Shown: piece by piece, positions 46,894 to 54,569 of the stretch
How the letters are laid out: the number at the start of each line of letters is the position of its first letter
Position numbering within the stretch: position 1 is the stretch's first letter
Source of the DNA: Lewinellaceae bacterium
Lineage (GTDB): Bacteria; Bacteroidota; Bacteroidia; Chitinophagales; Saprospiraceae
Length of the DNA stretch: 64,000 bases
Direction of reading: 5' to 3'
Assembly: GCA_016708875.1 (NCBI GenBank)
Contig: JADJFA010000009.1
Span: 124,001-188,000, forward strand
Position numbers and translations under genes: made by a program
Notes under the pieces: model-generated
The model's database searches: none
Told to the model about the DNA's origin: nothing
What the model saw: the letters and a program-made list of their open reading frames with translations, nothing else

Positions 46894-47045
46894 AAAAAAA
46901 CAGGAGATAAGATGAATGATTGTGAAGGCCAAGTTAACGACCCATTAGAGAAAACAGGTAGGCGAAGCCGGGTGTAAATGCTAACAAGACCTTAAAATCA
47001 GGCTTTCTACGGGCAGGTTTTTAGGGGTAAACCCGCAGAATTCCC

Positions 47046-47141
47046 GGTTTACGATTTTACGGTTTACGATTTTTGGGGCGACCCTTGGCTTTCAACGATT
47101 GGCTCCAACAATCGTAAATCGTAAATCCAAATTCGTAAATC
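47046..47141. repeat. Inverted TTTACGATTTTACGG repeat
   Basis: Left arm 47046-47074 (GGTTTACGATTTTACGGTTT) and right arm 47110-47141 (AATCGTAAATCGTAAATCC). Same family as 49102-49210 and the caspase linkers. It ends directly beside the promoter of the next gene. Confidence 0.8.
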
Positions 47142-47148
47142 AAATCCA

Positions 47149-47156
47149 TACTTTTG
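47149..47156 (+). promoter_or_regulatory. -7 element TACTTTTG almost at the start codon
   Basis: A perfect TAnnTTTG with its end 7 bp before ATG 47164, so the transcript would start at or near the start codon, making a nearly leaderless mRNA. This is inference. Confidence 0.45.
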
Positions 47157-47163
47157 CGGACTT

Positions 47164-48198
47164 ATGTTGCAGCATTATCCCGAACGAGTTGTCGGTACAT
47201 TCGAGGGCGAATTGCCCGGCCCGCTTATCATCGTCATAGCGGCTTTACACGGCAACGAGCCTGCAGGGGTGCAGGCTTTGGAGATGGTTTTTGAAGCCTT
47301 GGAGCATGAACGCCGGGACAACCCTGACTTTCATTTTCATGGAAAATTGATTGGTTTAATTGGTAATACGCAGGCTTACCTCTTGCGCCAACGTTACATG
47401 GAGCAGGACATCAACCGGATGTGGAATGCGGAATTGTTGGAAGACATTAAATCGTCTGAACAAGAAAATCTAACCGCAGAGCATCGCGAAGTCAAACATC
47501 TTTTCGAGCGCATTTCGGCTGAGTGTCAGTCCACTACCTCTGAATCAATCGTCTTTCTTGACTTGCACACCACTTCTGCCGAAGGCGGTGTATTTAGCAT
47601 CCCCACTGATGAAGGAGAAAGCCTCCAGCTTGCCAAACACCTAGGCGCCCCTGCCATCGTGGGCTTGCAAGCAAGTATAAGAGGAACCTTGCTGGGATTT
47701 GCAATAGAAGGCGGCTTTACCAATTCCCCCGCCTTCGCTCCTGCCCGCCAAGGCTCGGCAGGCGGGAAAGCTATGGCGGGTAAACAATCCACCAATCCAC
47801 CAATCACTAATCCACCAATCACCATCCCCCTCTGCGTCGCCTTTGAGGCTGGCCAACACGAATCGCCTCACTCCGTTTCCCGTTCGGTCATTGCTGTGGT
47901 GCGTTGTTTGCGGGTAATGCATTGTGTTGCCTCCAATGACTTAGCGGAATTTTCAGAGAACCTTACGCTGCCCTTTTTGACATATGTCCCGCCAGTAGTT
48001 CATTTTCGATATGCCCACCATATTGAAGCATCCGATGAATTTAAAATGCGCCTCGGGTACTCCAATTTTCAGCCCATTCAGCAAGGCGAACATCTCGCCG
48101 ATGATGTACACGGGCCAGTGCTTTCGCCAGAAAAAGGATTGATTCTCATGCCGCTTTACCAGCCAAAAGGCTCTGACGGTTTTTTCATTGTGCAGTAA
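47164..48198 (+). CDS. Aspartoacylase/succinylglutamate desuccinylase-family hydrolase
   Basis: 344 residues. Zinc ligands H29 and E32 in ALHGNEPAG; LDLHTTSAEGG holds a third ligand; the catalytic Glu is in AFEAGQHESPHS. The family (AspA/AstE) removes acyl groups from amino acids; substrate is unknown. Between IEGGFT and IPLCVAFEAG about 38 residues are encoded by repeats (47726-47825), translated in frame (PAFAPARQGSAGGKAMAGK, then STNPPITNPPIT). The 3' end overlaps the convergent WD40 gene by 14 bp. Confidence 0.82.
   Translation: MLQHYPERVVGTFEGELPGPLIIVIAALHGNEPAGVQALEMVFEALEHERRDNPDFHFHGKLIGLIGNTQAYLLRQRYMEQDINRMWNAELLEDIKSSEQENLTAEHREVKHLFERISAECQSTTSESIVFLDLHTTSAEGGVFSIPTDEGESLQLAKHLGAPAIVGLQASIRGTLLGFAIEGGFTNSPAFAPARQGSAGGKAMAGKQSTNPPITNPPITIPLCVAFEAGQHESPHSVSRSVIAVVRCLRVMHCVASNDLAEFSENLTLPFLTYVPPVVHFRYAHHIEASDEFKMRLGYSNFQPIQQGEHLADDVHGPVLSPEKGLILMPLYQPKGSDGFFIVQ
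47726..47825. repeat. Palindromic element plus CCAATCACTAATCC repeat inside the hydrolase gene
   Basis: 47726-47784 is a long CCCGCC...GGCGGGTAAA element (inner GCCCGCC...GGCGGG stem); 47785-47825 repeats CCAATCCACCAATCAC. Both are open in the gene frame. Confidence 0.85.
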
Positions 48199-49093
48199 TT
48201 TTCCAGATCATTGCCAGCCTGTCGTCCCCGCAAGAGACGAGGCAATCAGACAGCCAAAGCAGTCGGTTCACCGAACGTGTGTGGCCGCCGAACCGCAACG
48301 TGTCCAACACTTTCAGCAGTTCAAAAGATTGTGCATCCCAGATTTTAATGGTGCGGTCGCGGCTGGCTGTGGCAAAAAGCAAACCATCGGGAGAAAAGAC
48401 CAGGTGGTTGATCGTGTACCAATGCGCGGGCTGTTCGGAGCGCAGGGCGCAATCATTTTCCAAATCCCAAACGCGCAGCATGGCATCTCGACCACCGCTC
48501 AAGAGATATTGCCCATCGGACGAATAGGCAAGTGTAAAAACGGAATTGGTATGCGCCTGCTTCAAAACCCTTTTGAGGGCAAGTGTTTCAGTGTCAAGGA
48601 AGTAAATGGATTGATCACTGGCCCCAATTGCGATTTCCCCTCTTTTTTCTGAATAAGCAAGAGCTCGAAGGGGCTGGTGGGAAAGTTGCAAACTTTCAAT
48701 GGTACGGGCGTTAGCGCTGTCCCAACGCGTCAGAAAACCATCGCCGCCCGCGCTGAAAAGGTAGTCGCCAATGGATTCAAGGGCGTAAATCCCCTTTTTA
48801 TGATGTTGAACATTGCGGGTGAGTTCTGGCAATTGACGGTCAATCCAGTGTATGCCGCCGTTCATGTTGCCAGCTACAATTCGGTTGCGATCTGGGAGCG
48901 CGCAGAGGGCAAAGCACTGCGTCTCTACAGATGCCACAAGTTTGCCTGTTTCAGGGTCATCCATATCCCATTCCACTACCCAGCCGTCGCCGCCCGCAGA
49001 CAGAAAATGCCGATCCGTTCGGCCCGGAGCGAGGGCGTAGAGTGCGGCATTGTGGCCGCTGCATGTGTGGATTTTTTCGACCTGAAGGAGCAT
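48185..49093 (-). CDS. WD40-repeat protein
   Basis: 302 residues, about seven WD40 blades (SAGGDGWVVEWD; SAGGDGFLTRWD; LLSGGRDAMLRVWDLE; ATASRDRTIKIWDAQ; CGDDRLAMIWK). No signal peptide, so cytoplasmic. It is a protein-interaction platform of unknown partner. Convergent with and overlapping the hydrolase gene. Confidence 0.88.
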   Translation of the reverse strand: MLLQVEKIHTCSGHNAALYALAPGRTDRHFLSAGGDGWVVEWDMDDPETGKLVASVETQCFALCALPDRNRIVAGNMNGGIHWIDRQLPELTRNVQHHKKGIYALESIGDYLFSAGGDGFLTRWDSANARTIESLQLSHQPLRALAYSEKRGEIAIGASDQSIYFLDTETLALKRVLKQAHTNSVFTLAYSSDGQYLLSGGRDAMLRVWDLENDCALRSEQPAHWYTINHLVFSPDGLLFATASRDRTIKIWDAQSFELLKVLDTLRFGGHTRSVNRLLWLSDCLVSCGDDRLAMIWKITAQ

Positions 49094-49101
49094 TGAAAGG
49101 A

Positions 49102-49210
49102 ATTTTAGATTTACGATTTACGATTTTGGATTTACGATTTTGACGATAGGCTTGGAAGAATGCCAAGAGCAAGTCCCCATTCGTAAATCGTACATCCAAA
49201 ATAGCAAATC
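49102..49210. repeat. Inverted TTTACGATTTTGG repeat
   Basis: Left 49102-49145 (TTTACGATTTACGATTTTGG) and right 49180-49210 (TTCGTAAATCGTACATCC). It fills the gap between two minus-strand genes. Confidence 0.75.
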
Positions 49211-49211
49211 C

Positions 49212-49442
49212 CTATCCGGCCACTGGAAAAATCTGCGCCATGGTATAAGCGAAAATGCCAAAGAGAATACTCCCGATAATCATACCTAATGCGGAGGCAC
49301 GGTCATCGCTGGTCTTTAACATAAAAATCCCTGCGATTGCTCCCGCTCCGGCAAGAATATACCAGGGAATAAAATATTGAATTCCGCAGGCGACAACAAA
49401 GACCAGGAGGCTGCGTAAAAGAATGGGTAGAATAGATTTCAT
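49212..49442 (-). CDS. Small two-helix membrane protein
   Basis: 76 residues from ATG 49442: a hydrophobic N-terminal helix (PILLRSLLVFVVACGIQYFI), a second (WYILAGAGAIAGIFML) and a third near the end (LGMIIGSILFGIFAYTMAQIF). Family not recognised. It lies between the WD40 gene and the THX gene on the other strand. Confidence 0.55.
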   Translation of the reverse strand: MKSILPILLRSLLVFVVACGIQYFIPWYILAGAGAIAGIFMLKTSDDRASALGMIIGSILFGIFAYTMAQIFPVAG

Positions 49443-49571
49443 GTGAGATTGAGCGAATCTGAATTTGTGAGTGGTCAAAGGTAAAACGTCCTTGGAAGAA
49501 CAGCTGCTTGAAAATCCCGCTCAATGTGTACATTTGCCCCTCATTTTTACAAAAACAACGCATCACCACTC

Positions 49572-49685
49572 ATGGGCAAAGGAGATTTCAAATCAAAGCG
49601 CGGCAAAATTCGCCGGGGTACCAATGGCAAAAGCCGCCCCAATCCGCGCAAAATGCGGGCTGCACAAAAAAAGACAACGGCCTAA
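49572..49685 (+). CDS. Small ribosomal subunit protein THX (Thx-like), 37 residues
   Basis: A short basic protein starting MGKGDFKSKRGKIRRGTNGK and ending RAAQKKTTA. The MGKGD...KRGKI...G start is the hallmark of the 30S protein THX (Thx) family of Bacteroidota and Thermus. It lies 87 nt after the end of the preceding opposite-strand gene region, and a strong terminator follows at 49693, so it is probably transcribed alone. Confidence 0.8.
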   Translation: MGKGDFKSKRGKIRRGTNGKSRPNPRKMRAAQKKTTA

Positions 49686-49692
49686 TGCACCC

Positions 49693-49739
49693 AAAGCCTT
49701 GCTCGTAGCAAACCTTGCCGAGCAAGGCTTTTCTTTTTT
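49693..49739 (+). terminator. Rho-independent terminator after THX
   Basis: AAAGCCTTGCTCG (49693-49705) pairs with CGAGCAAGGCTTT (49719-49731); a T-rich tract follows. Confidence 0.9.
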
Positions 49740-49786
49740 TCTACTACACGAAGGATACCAGCCAGCTGGCAAAACACCAAACGTCT

Positions 49787-50206
49787 ATGAAACAAATCCT
49801 AACCCTCTTATTTCCCTTTTTAGTGCTCGGCGCAATTCATTCCCAGTCCATTACGGGCACATGGAAAACCATTGACGATGAAACCAATGAAGCCAAAAGC
49901 CACCTCGAACTTTTTGTCGGAGACGGCAAATTGTATGGGAAGGTGTCAAAACTGCTCAAGTCTTCTCCTGACAGGTTGTGTGACAAATGCCCTGGCGAAC
50001 GCAAAAACAAGCCCATCCTGGGCATGATCGTTTTGGTGGATATGAAAGAAAAAGAGGGCCTCTGGCAGTCTGGCAGTATCCTCGACCCCGAAAAAGGAAA
50101 GTGGTACACCTGCAAGATGTGGCTGAAAAAAGGCGATCCCAACACGCTCGTTGTGCGGGGCTTCATCGGGCCGTTTTACCGTACTCAATATTGGTATAGA
50201 TTGTGA
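49787..50206 (+). CDS. DUF2147 exported protein
   Basis: 139 residues with a signal peptide (MKQILTLLFPFLVLGAIHSQ). DUF2147 signatures: ITGTWKTIDDETNEAKSHLEL, CDKCPGERKNKPILGM and GKWYTCKMWL. The function of the family is not established. A short hairpin repeat (50217-50243) follows. Confidence 0.85.
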   Translation: MKQILTLLFPFLVLGAIHSQSITGTWKTIDDETNEAKSHLELFVGDGKLYGKVSKLLKSSPDRLCDKCPGERKNKPILGMIVLVDMKEKEGLWQSGSILDPEKGKWYTCKMWLKKGDPNTLVVRGFIGPFYRTQYWYRL

Positions 50207-50212
50207 CCCCAC

Positions 50213-50245
50213 CCCCATCCCCTCCCCCTTAAGGGAGGGGGGCTA
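50213..50245. repeat. CCCTCCCCCTTAAGGGAGGGGG hairpin
   Basis: CCCCCTT and AAGGGGG-type arms (50217-50243) meet in a short palindrome. Related to the element inside GH92 at 41739. Confidence 0.7.
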
Positions 50246-50331
50246 GCACTCATTTTAATTGTTGATTTTGGTTGAGATGAATAACTAAGTTTGAGAACAA
50301 GGAAAAACCTGAAAAATTTTTTCGGGCTGCC

Positions 50332-50362
50332 TTGCACACGAAAAATAGTAAGCCTACCTTTG
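50332..50362 (+). promoter_or_regulatory. Promoter of the tRNA-Gln gene
   Basis: TTGCAC at 50332 (-33) and TACCTTTG at 50355-50362 (-7), 23 bp apart, with TGCACCCGC downstream. It lies about 75 bp before the mature 5' end of the tRNA. Confidence 0.6.
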
Positions 50363-50437
50363 CACCCGCTTTTGAAACCGCGCCTGTTCATTCAACATGA
50401 GAAGGCTTTTTGAAAGGATGGTATCAATAGCGACCAT

Positions 50438-50508
50438 TGGGTCATGGTGTAATGGTAACACAGCAGATTTTGGTTCTGTTATTCAGGGTTCGAGTCCTTG
50501 TGACCCAA
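50438..50508 (+). tRNA. tRNA-Gln (TTG)
   Basis: A 71-base cloverleaf: acceptor TGGGTCA/TGACCCA with A as discriminator, D arm GTGT...ACAC, anticodon arm GCAGA-TTTTGGT-TCTGT with anticodon TTG, and T arm CAGGG-TTCGAGT-CCTTG. It reads CAA, and CAG by wobble. CCA is not encoded. A terminator follows at 50518. Confidence 0.95.
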
Positions 50509-50517
50509 CATAAAATG

Positions 50518-50553
50518 AAAGCGGCGATGAGATTTCATCGCCGCTTTTGCTTT
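50518..50553 (+). terminator. Rho-independent terminator after tRNA-Gln
   Basis: AAAGCGGCGATGA (50518-50530) pairs with TCATCGCCGCTTT (50535-50547), then GCTTTTTA. It may also serve the opposite-strand gene ending at 50568. Confidence 0.85.
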
Positions 50554-50567
50554 TTATCCGGCAAAGA

Positions 50568-51011
50568 TTATTGCCCCTTGCTTTTCTTTTCGGCCTTTTT
50601 TGCTGCTTTATTTTGCTGTTTTTGCGCTTGTTTCTCTTTGCGCTTCGCTTCTTTCTGAGCCAGCATCTCATCGTATTTTTTTAGTTGTTCAGGCGAGAGT
50701 GTTGCTTTGTGCGCACGGATTCGTTCTTCCCGCAAACGCTGCATCTCCTCTTTTTTTGCATTTTTTGCCGCTTTTGCCTTGGTTTTATACTCCTGGTTTG
50801 CCTTTTTGAAGGCTGCCTTTTGGTCTGCCGTCAAATTTAAATCCTTGGAATATTCTGAGTCCTTTACATCATCCGAGGCTTCGATTGCATCTTGACTCAA
50901 AGGTTTCGCTGTTCTCGAAGAAGCAGGGTCTTTTTGTGCGTTGAGTGTAAAAGCGAATAAAAGTGCTACAAGAGTGGCAGGCAATGACTTGATCAAAAAT
51001 TGAAATTTCAT
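50568..51011 (-). CDS. Exported helical, Lys/Ala-rich protein (Spy/CpxP-like)
   Basis: 147 residues from ATG 51011, with a signal peptide (MKFQFLIKSLPATLVALLFA). The body is almost all helical and charged (LTADQKAAFKKANQEYKTKA, then LREERIRAHKATLSPEQLKK), recalling LTxxQ motifs of periplasmic Spy/CpxP helpers, but the similarity is weak. Function unknown. It ends near the tRNA terminator. Confidence 0.6.
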   Translation of the reverse strand: MKFQFLIKSLPATLVALLFAFTLNAQKDPASSRTAKPLSQDAIEASDDVKDSEYSKDLNLTADQKAAFKKANQEYKTKAKAAKNAKKEEMQRLREERIRAHKATLSPEQLKKYDEMLAQKEAKRKEKQAQKQQNKAAKKAEKKSKGQ

Positions 51012-51520
51012 ACTTGTTAGGTTCATTGTTTTAGTTGAACTAATGTTGAAACGAGGATATCTCTATTTGTATCACAAAGAAATTCTTATAATTTAGTTAA
51101 CGGAAATTGCATGCGTTTGCACCCGCTACAGAGTGTTAATTTTTTAACACCCACGGGTTGGCATCCAATTTAAAATGGGCCGCTCTATTTCAAAAAATTC
51201 CTTTAGCCCAAGGCATTTCCAAAGATTGACTCCGAATTATGCAAAATTGAAAAACCAAACATCCTTCTGAAGGACAGGCTTATCAATAGGAATGCGAAAA
51301 TCTCCGCCATGATTCCCTTGGATTCATAAAACAAGATTTGGAACATCGTGAACTTAGGTAAATCACCCATGCCTGAAGTGCAATGACAAAGCCATACACC
51401 CGTTTGCAAAACTTTAACCTCAAAATGTTAAGACGTTTTAACTTTCTCTTAACTGCCGTTGTTACATTTGCTGCGCTTTAGGAAGGGCAAAAGTTTGTAA
51501 GCCAGGCCTCACATCGTAGA
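51012..51520. other. 509-bp intergenic region with a TTAA-repeat promoter
   Basis: Between the opposite-strand helical protein and the first glycosyltransferase. It contains GTGTTAATTTTTTAACAC (about 51136-51152, a short palindrome) and the TTAA-repeat promoter at 51428-51478. I see no gene. Confidence 0.6.
51428..51478 (+). promoter_or_regulatory. Promoter with three TTAA repeats before the glycosyltransferases
   Basis: TTAAG at 51428, TTAAC at 51438 and TTAAC at 51449 (spacing 10 and 11), with a perfect TACATTTG -7 (51463-51470) and TTTGCTGCGCTT from 51467, identical to that at 3891. The string TTTTAACTTTCTCTTAAC resembles the other two sites. The array lies about one helical turn nearer the start than in the others. 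Confidence 0.55.
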
Positions 51521-52228
51521 ATGGAGTTAAAAACAAAGATTGACGTGCTGATTCCGGCCTGGAATGAAGAAAAAGCATTGCCGCTGGTCTTGAACAATCT
51601 CCCGAAAACATGGGTTCGACAGGTTATTGTTTGCGACAACGGCTCGACGGATCAGACAGCAGCAGTGGCAACAGCAGCAGGAGCAGTAGTGGTTAGTCAA
51701 CCAGAACGCGGTTATGGGAATGCCTGTCTTGCCGGGATGCGTTACCTGGAAAATCTGCCGCCGTCCGAACAGCCCGATATTGTGGTTTTTCTGGATGGCG
51801 ATTATTCAGACTTCCCGGAGGAACTGCCAAAAGTGGTGGCTCCGATTTTGAACGACGGAAAAGACATGGTCATCGGCTCACGGCGACTTGGCGGAATGGA
51901 ACGAGGTGCCATGACTTTCCCACAACAATTCGGGAATTGGTTGGCCCCTGCCATGATTCGTTTGTTCTTCGGATACAGGTTTAGTGATCTAGGCCCTTTT
52001 CGGGCCATTCGTTGGGACAAACTTAAAGCCTTGGGGATGCGTGACAAAAACTTTGGCTGGACAGTGGAAATGCAGGTTCGGGCAGCAAAAATGAAATTAG
52101 ATTGCGCTGAAGTGCCGGTGCGTTATCGAAAAAGAGCCGCGGGGCACAGCAAGGTTTCAGGAACGGTACGCGGGACGGTTTTAGCAGGATGGAAAATCAT
52201 AACGACGATATTTCGACTGTTAAATTGA
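51521..52228 (+). CDS. GT2 glycosyltransferase (polyprenyl-phosphate sugar transferase-like)
   Basis: 235 residues, soluble GT-A fold. DxD-type DGDYSDFP, CDNGSTDQT, and a C-terminal HSKVSGTVRG as in dolichyl/undecaprenyl-phosphate sugar transferases. It has no transmembrane tail. It is likely co-transcribed with the larger GT2 gene that starts 101 bp downstream, behind a repeat tract. Confidence 0.82.
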   Translation: MELKTKIDVLIPAWNEEKALPLVLNNLPKTWVRQVIVCDNGSTDQTAAVATAAGAVVVSQPERGYGNACLAGMRYLENLPPSEQPDIVVFLDGDYSDFPEELPKVVAPILNDGKDMVIGSRRLGGMERGAMTFPQQFGNWLAPAMIRLFFGYRFSDLGPFRAIRWDKLKALGMRDKNFGWTVEMQVRAAKMKLDCAEVPVRYRKRAAGHSKVSGTVRGTVLAGWKIITTIFRLLN

Positions 52229-52233
52229 TAAAA

Positions 52234-52303
52234 TGTTGATTCGGTGATTTGTTGATTTGGTTATTCGAGCCGAATCCAGAAATAACCAACTCAACAAATA
52301 ACC
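52234..52303. repeat. TTGATTTGGTTATTCG inverted repeat
   Basis: TTGATTTGGTTATTCGAG (left) and AATAACCAACTCAACAAATA (right) pair. Same family as 43271-43360. Confidence 0.65.
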
Positions 52304-52329
52304 ATTAAAAACAATTCACCAACTCAAAT

Positions 52330-53880
52330 ATGTTCGGTATTCATTCTCTTTTCGAAGCATTTCAGTATCAAGCCTTTGTTGATTTTGGCTACCTGATGCT
52401 GCTTATCTATTTCCTCGCCATGAGCGGGGTGACGGTGTATGCGCTTCTGCAATTCCATTTGTTGTACCTCTATAAAAAGTACCACAAGGAGAACCCGGAG
52501 ATTCGATACAAGCAATACGGTGCAACCGACCAAAATGCGCCTTTCGTGACGGTACAACTTCCAATGTACAACGAGATGTACGTTGCGGAGCGCATCATGG
52601 ACTATGTGGCTGCGCAGGAGTACCCGAAAGATCGTTTCCAAATTCAAGTCCTGGACGACTCGACAGACGAAACTGTAGGCATCGTAGCCGCAAAAGTAGC
52701 CGCACTAAAAGCACAAGGATTTGATATTCAACACGTTCACCGGGTGAACCGTCAGGGTTACAAAGCCGGAGCGCTCCAAGAGGCAATGCCTTTGGTACGG
52801 GGTGAGTTCATCGCCATTTTTGACGCTGACTTCACGCCTCGCCCCGATTTTCTGCGCACCACGATGGCATATTTTGAAGACCCTAAGGTCGCCATTGTAC
52901 AAACGCGTTGGGAGCATATCAACGCTGATTACAGTATGTTGACCAAACTTCAGGCACTTCAATTGAATGTACACTTCACGGTAGAACAGGCAGGCCGTTC
53001 ATACGGCAACCTGCTCCTCCAGTTCAACGGCACTGCCGGCGTGTGGCGCAAAGATGTTATCAATGAAGCGGGTGGTTGGGCTAGCGATACGCTTACCGAA
53101 GACCTTGATCTGAGCTTCCGCGCTCAAATCCTCGGCTACAAAATCCAATATTTGGAAAAACTCGGCAGCCCTGCTGAATTGCCAGTGGACATGAACGCGC
53201 TGAAAGGCCAGCAATTCCGCTGGAACAAGGGTGGTGCGCAAAACGTGCGCAAGCTCATGAAGTTGGTTTGGAACACAGACAAACTCTCCGGCATCCAAAA
53301 GATGCACGCAATCAGCCAGTTGACGGCATACGGGGTGTTCTTGTGGGTGTTCATCGCTGCGGTGAGCAGTGTGCCGCTCGCATTCGCTTTTAGCGAGTTG
53401 GGTATCTCCACACACTTCTTGTCGTTCTCGGTGTTGGGCTTGTTTTCGGTAGCGGCCATTTCCTACACAGCAAACATCACTGCTGCACTCCACCGGACTG
53501 TGCCTGCAACTTTCTGGGAAAAAGTGCGCTTTTTTGGCCTGTTTCTTTCCTTTATGCCTATGTCCCTGGGGCTATCGCTCTACAATGCGGTGGCAGTAGT
53601 GGAAGGGTTGCGTGGCAAGGTTTCGGCCTTTGTGCGGACCCCGAAATACGGTGGAAATGGAGGTCAGCAAAAAAGCTCCTTGCAAAAGGCCTCTTACATG
53701 GCGCGCAAAATTTCCTGGGTAACGATTGCTGAAGGTGTAATGTCTTTGGTCTTTTTATCCTCGGCAATTGTTGGTTTGGCAACAGGCAATACTGCTTTTG
53801 TGCTTTTCCACTCCATGTTGGCATTTGGCTTTGGCACGATATGCTACTACTCAATCAAGCACCTGAATTTTGGTAATTGA
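52330..53880 (+). CDS. Membrane GT2 processive glycosyltransferase (CslA/cellulose-synthase-like)
   Basis: 516 residues. N-terminal helix pair (about residues 15-45), GT-A core with FDADFTPRPDF (DxD), TEDLDLSFRAQ (catalytic TED) and QQFRWNKGG (QxxRW), then four helices at the C-terminus. The layout fits processive polysaccharide synthases such as cellulose or mannan synthases; the sugar is unknown. It follows the GT2 gene and lies downstream of the TTAA-repeat promoter. A terminator follows. Confidence 0.85.
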   Translation: MFGIHSLFEAFQYQAFVDFGYLMLLIYFLAMSGVTVYALLQFHLLYLYKKYHKENPEIRYKQYGATDQNAPFVTVQLPMYNEMYVAERIMDYVAAQEYPKDRFQIQVLDDSTDETVGIVAAKVAALKAQGFDIQHVHRVNRQGYKAGALQEAMPLVRGEFIAIFDADFTPRPDFLRTTMAYFEDPKVAIVQTRWEHINADYSMLTKLQALQLNVHFTVEQAGRSYGNLLLQFNGTAGVWRKDVINEAGGWASDTLTEDLDLSFRAQILGYKIQYLEKLGSPAELPVDMNALKGQQFRWNKGGAQNVRKLMKLVWNTDKLSGIQKMHAISQLTAYGVFLWVFIAAVSSVPLAFAFSELGISTHFLSFSVLGLFSVAAISYTANITAALHRTVPATFWEKVRFFGLFLSFMPMSLGLSLYNAVAVVEGLRGKVSAFVRTPKYGGNGGQQKSSLQKASYMARKISWVTIAEGVMSLVFLSSAIVGLATGNTAFVLFHSMLAFGFGTICYYSIKHLNFGN

Positions 53881-53894
53881 AGTTGAAATTGAAT

Positions 53895-53932
53895 AAAAAA
53901 AGCCGCAGCCCGGTTCGGGTTGCGGCTTTTTT
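53895..53932. terminator. Bidirectional rho-independent terminator
   Basis: AAAAAGCCGCAGCCCG (left) and CGGGTTGCGGCTTTTTT (right, ending 53932), with T tracts on both strands, lie between convergent genes. Confidence 0.9.
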
Positions 53933-53950
53933 ATGATTCAATCTAATTTT

Positions 53951-54283
53951 TCAATTGTTCAGCCCAGCTATATCCAGCAATTCATCCAAGTCTGCATCCG
54001 CAATTGTTTCTTTTTCCGACTTTTCGTAGAGCGCAAGTAAAAAGACACTTTCATACTCAATCTTGACACAAGTAATAACACGCCCTCCACCGCTCTTGCC
54101 ACGACTTTTAGAACTGATGGCTAATCTAATTTTGTAGCAATTTTTGCCTATTTGGACACCAATTGTAGGATCATTTTCCAAAACTCCGATCAGTTTTTCC
54201 AAGTCGGATATAAGGGAGGGGTATTTTTTTCTTAGGCGTTTCACATTACGCAAAAATGCAGGAGTTGCAACAACAGAAATCAT
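53951..54283 (-). CDS. RelE/ParE-family toxin
   Basis: 110 residues. MISVVATPAFLRNVKRLRKKYPSL is the usual start of this HigB/RelE-like branch, with YKIRLAISSKSRGKSGGGRV typical of it. These toxins cleave mRNA at the ribosome or act on gyrase; the branch is not certain. The gene overlaps the antitoxin stop by four bases (ATGA), so they form one operon. Confidence 0.8.
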   Translation of the reverse strand: MISVVATPAFLRNVKRLRKKYPSLISDLEKLIGVLENDPTIGVQIGKNCYKIRLAISSKSRGKSGGGRVITCVKIEYESVFLLALYEKSEKETIADADLDELLDIAGLNN

Positions 54284-54528
54284 AGGTTTTGGAGAGCCTG
54301 CCGTGCATTAGGTAGGATTTTTTTTCCGCTCAAATGTAGATCTACATCTTTTATGGCCTCTTTTAAGTCATCTACAAATAACTGCTGTTCGGGCGTCAGT
54401 ACACTTTTGCTTTTGGCTTTTGGGAGCCTGTTCTGCGGGACGATTTCTATAAAATCAAGGCTGCCCAAGATTTCAAGCAGAAAATTACGCTGACGAGCGT
54501 CTTTGATTTTGATAACTAATTCTTCCAT
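54280..54528 (-). CDS. Antitoxin of the RelE-type pair
   Basis: 82 residues, upstream of and overlapping the toxin. No clear DNA-binding fold is visible; the C-terminal half is helical (FVDDLKEAIKDVDLHLSGKK), as in antitoxins that wrap their toxin. The assignment rests mainly on position and overlap. Confidence 0.65.
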   Translation of the reverse strand: MEELVIKIKDARQRNFLLEILGSLDFIEIVPQNRLPKAKSKSVLTPEQQLFVDDLKEAIKDVDLHLSGKKILPNARQALQNL

Positions 54529-54569
54529 ATCGGTAGTAAATTGGTTGCAAAGTTAAGTCTGGATTTCTG

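Noticed and set aside
51203..51409. Short minus-strand reading frame in the gap before the glycosyltransferases
   Set aside because: No ribosome-binding site, no family and low coding appearance; it is left out.
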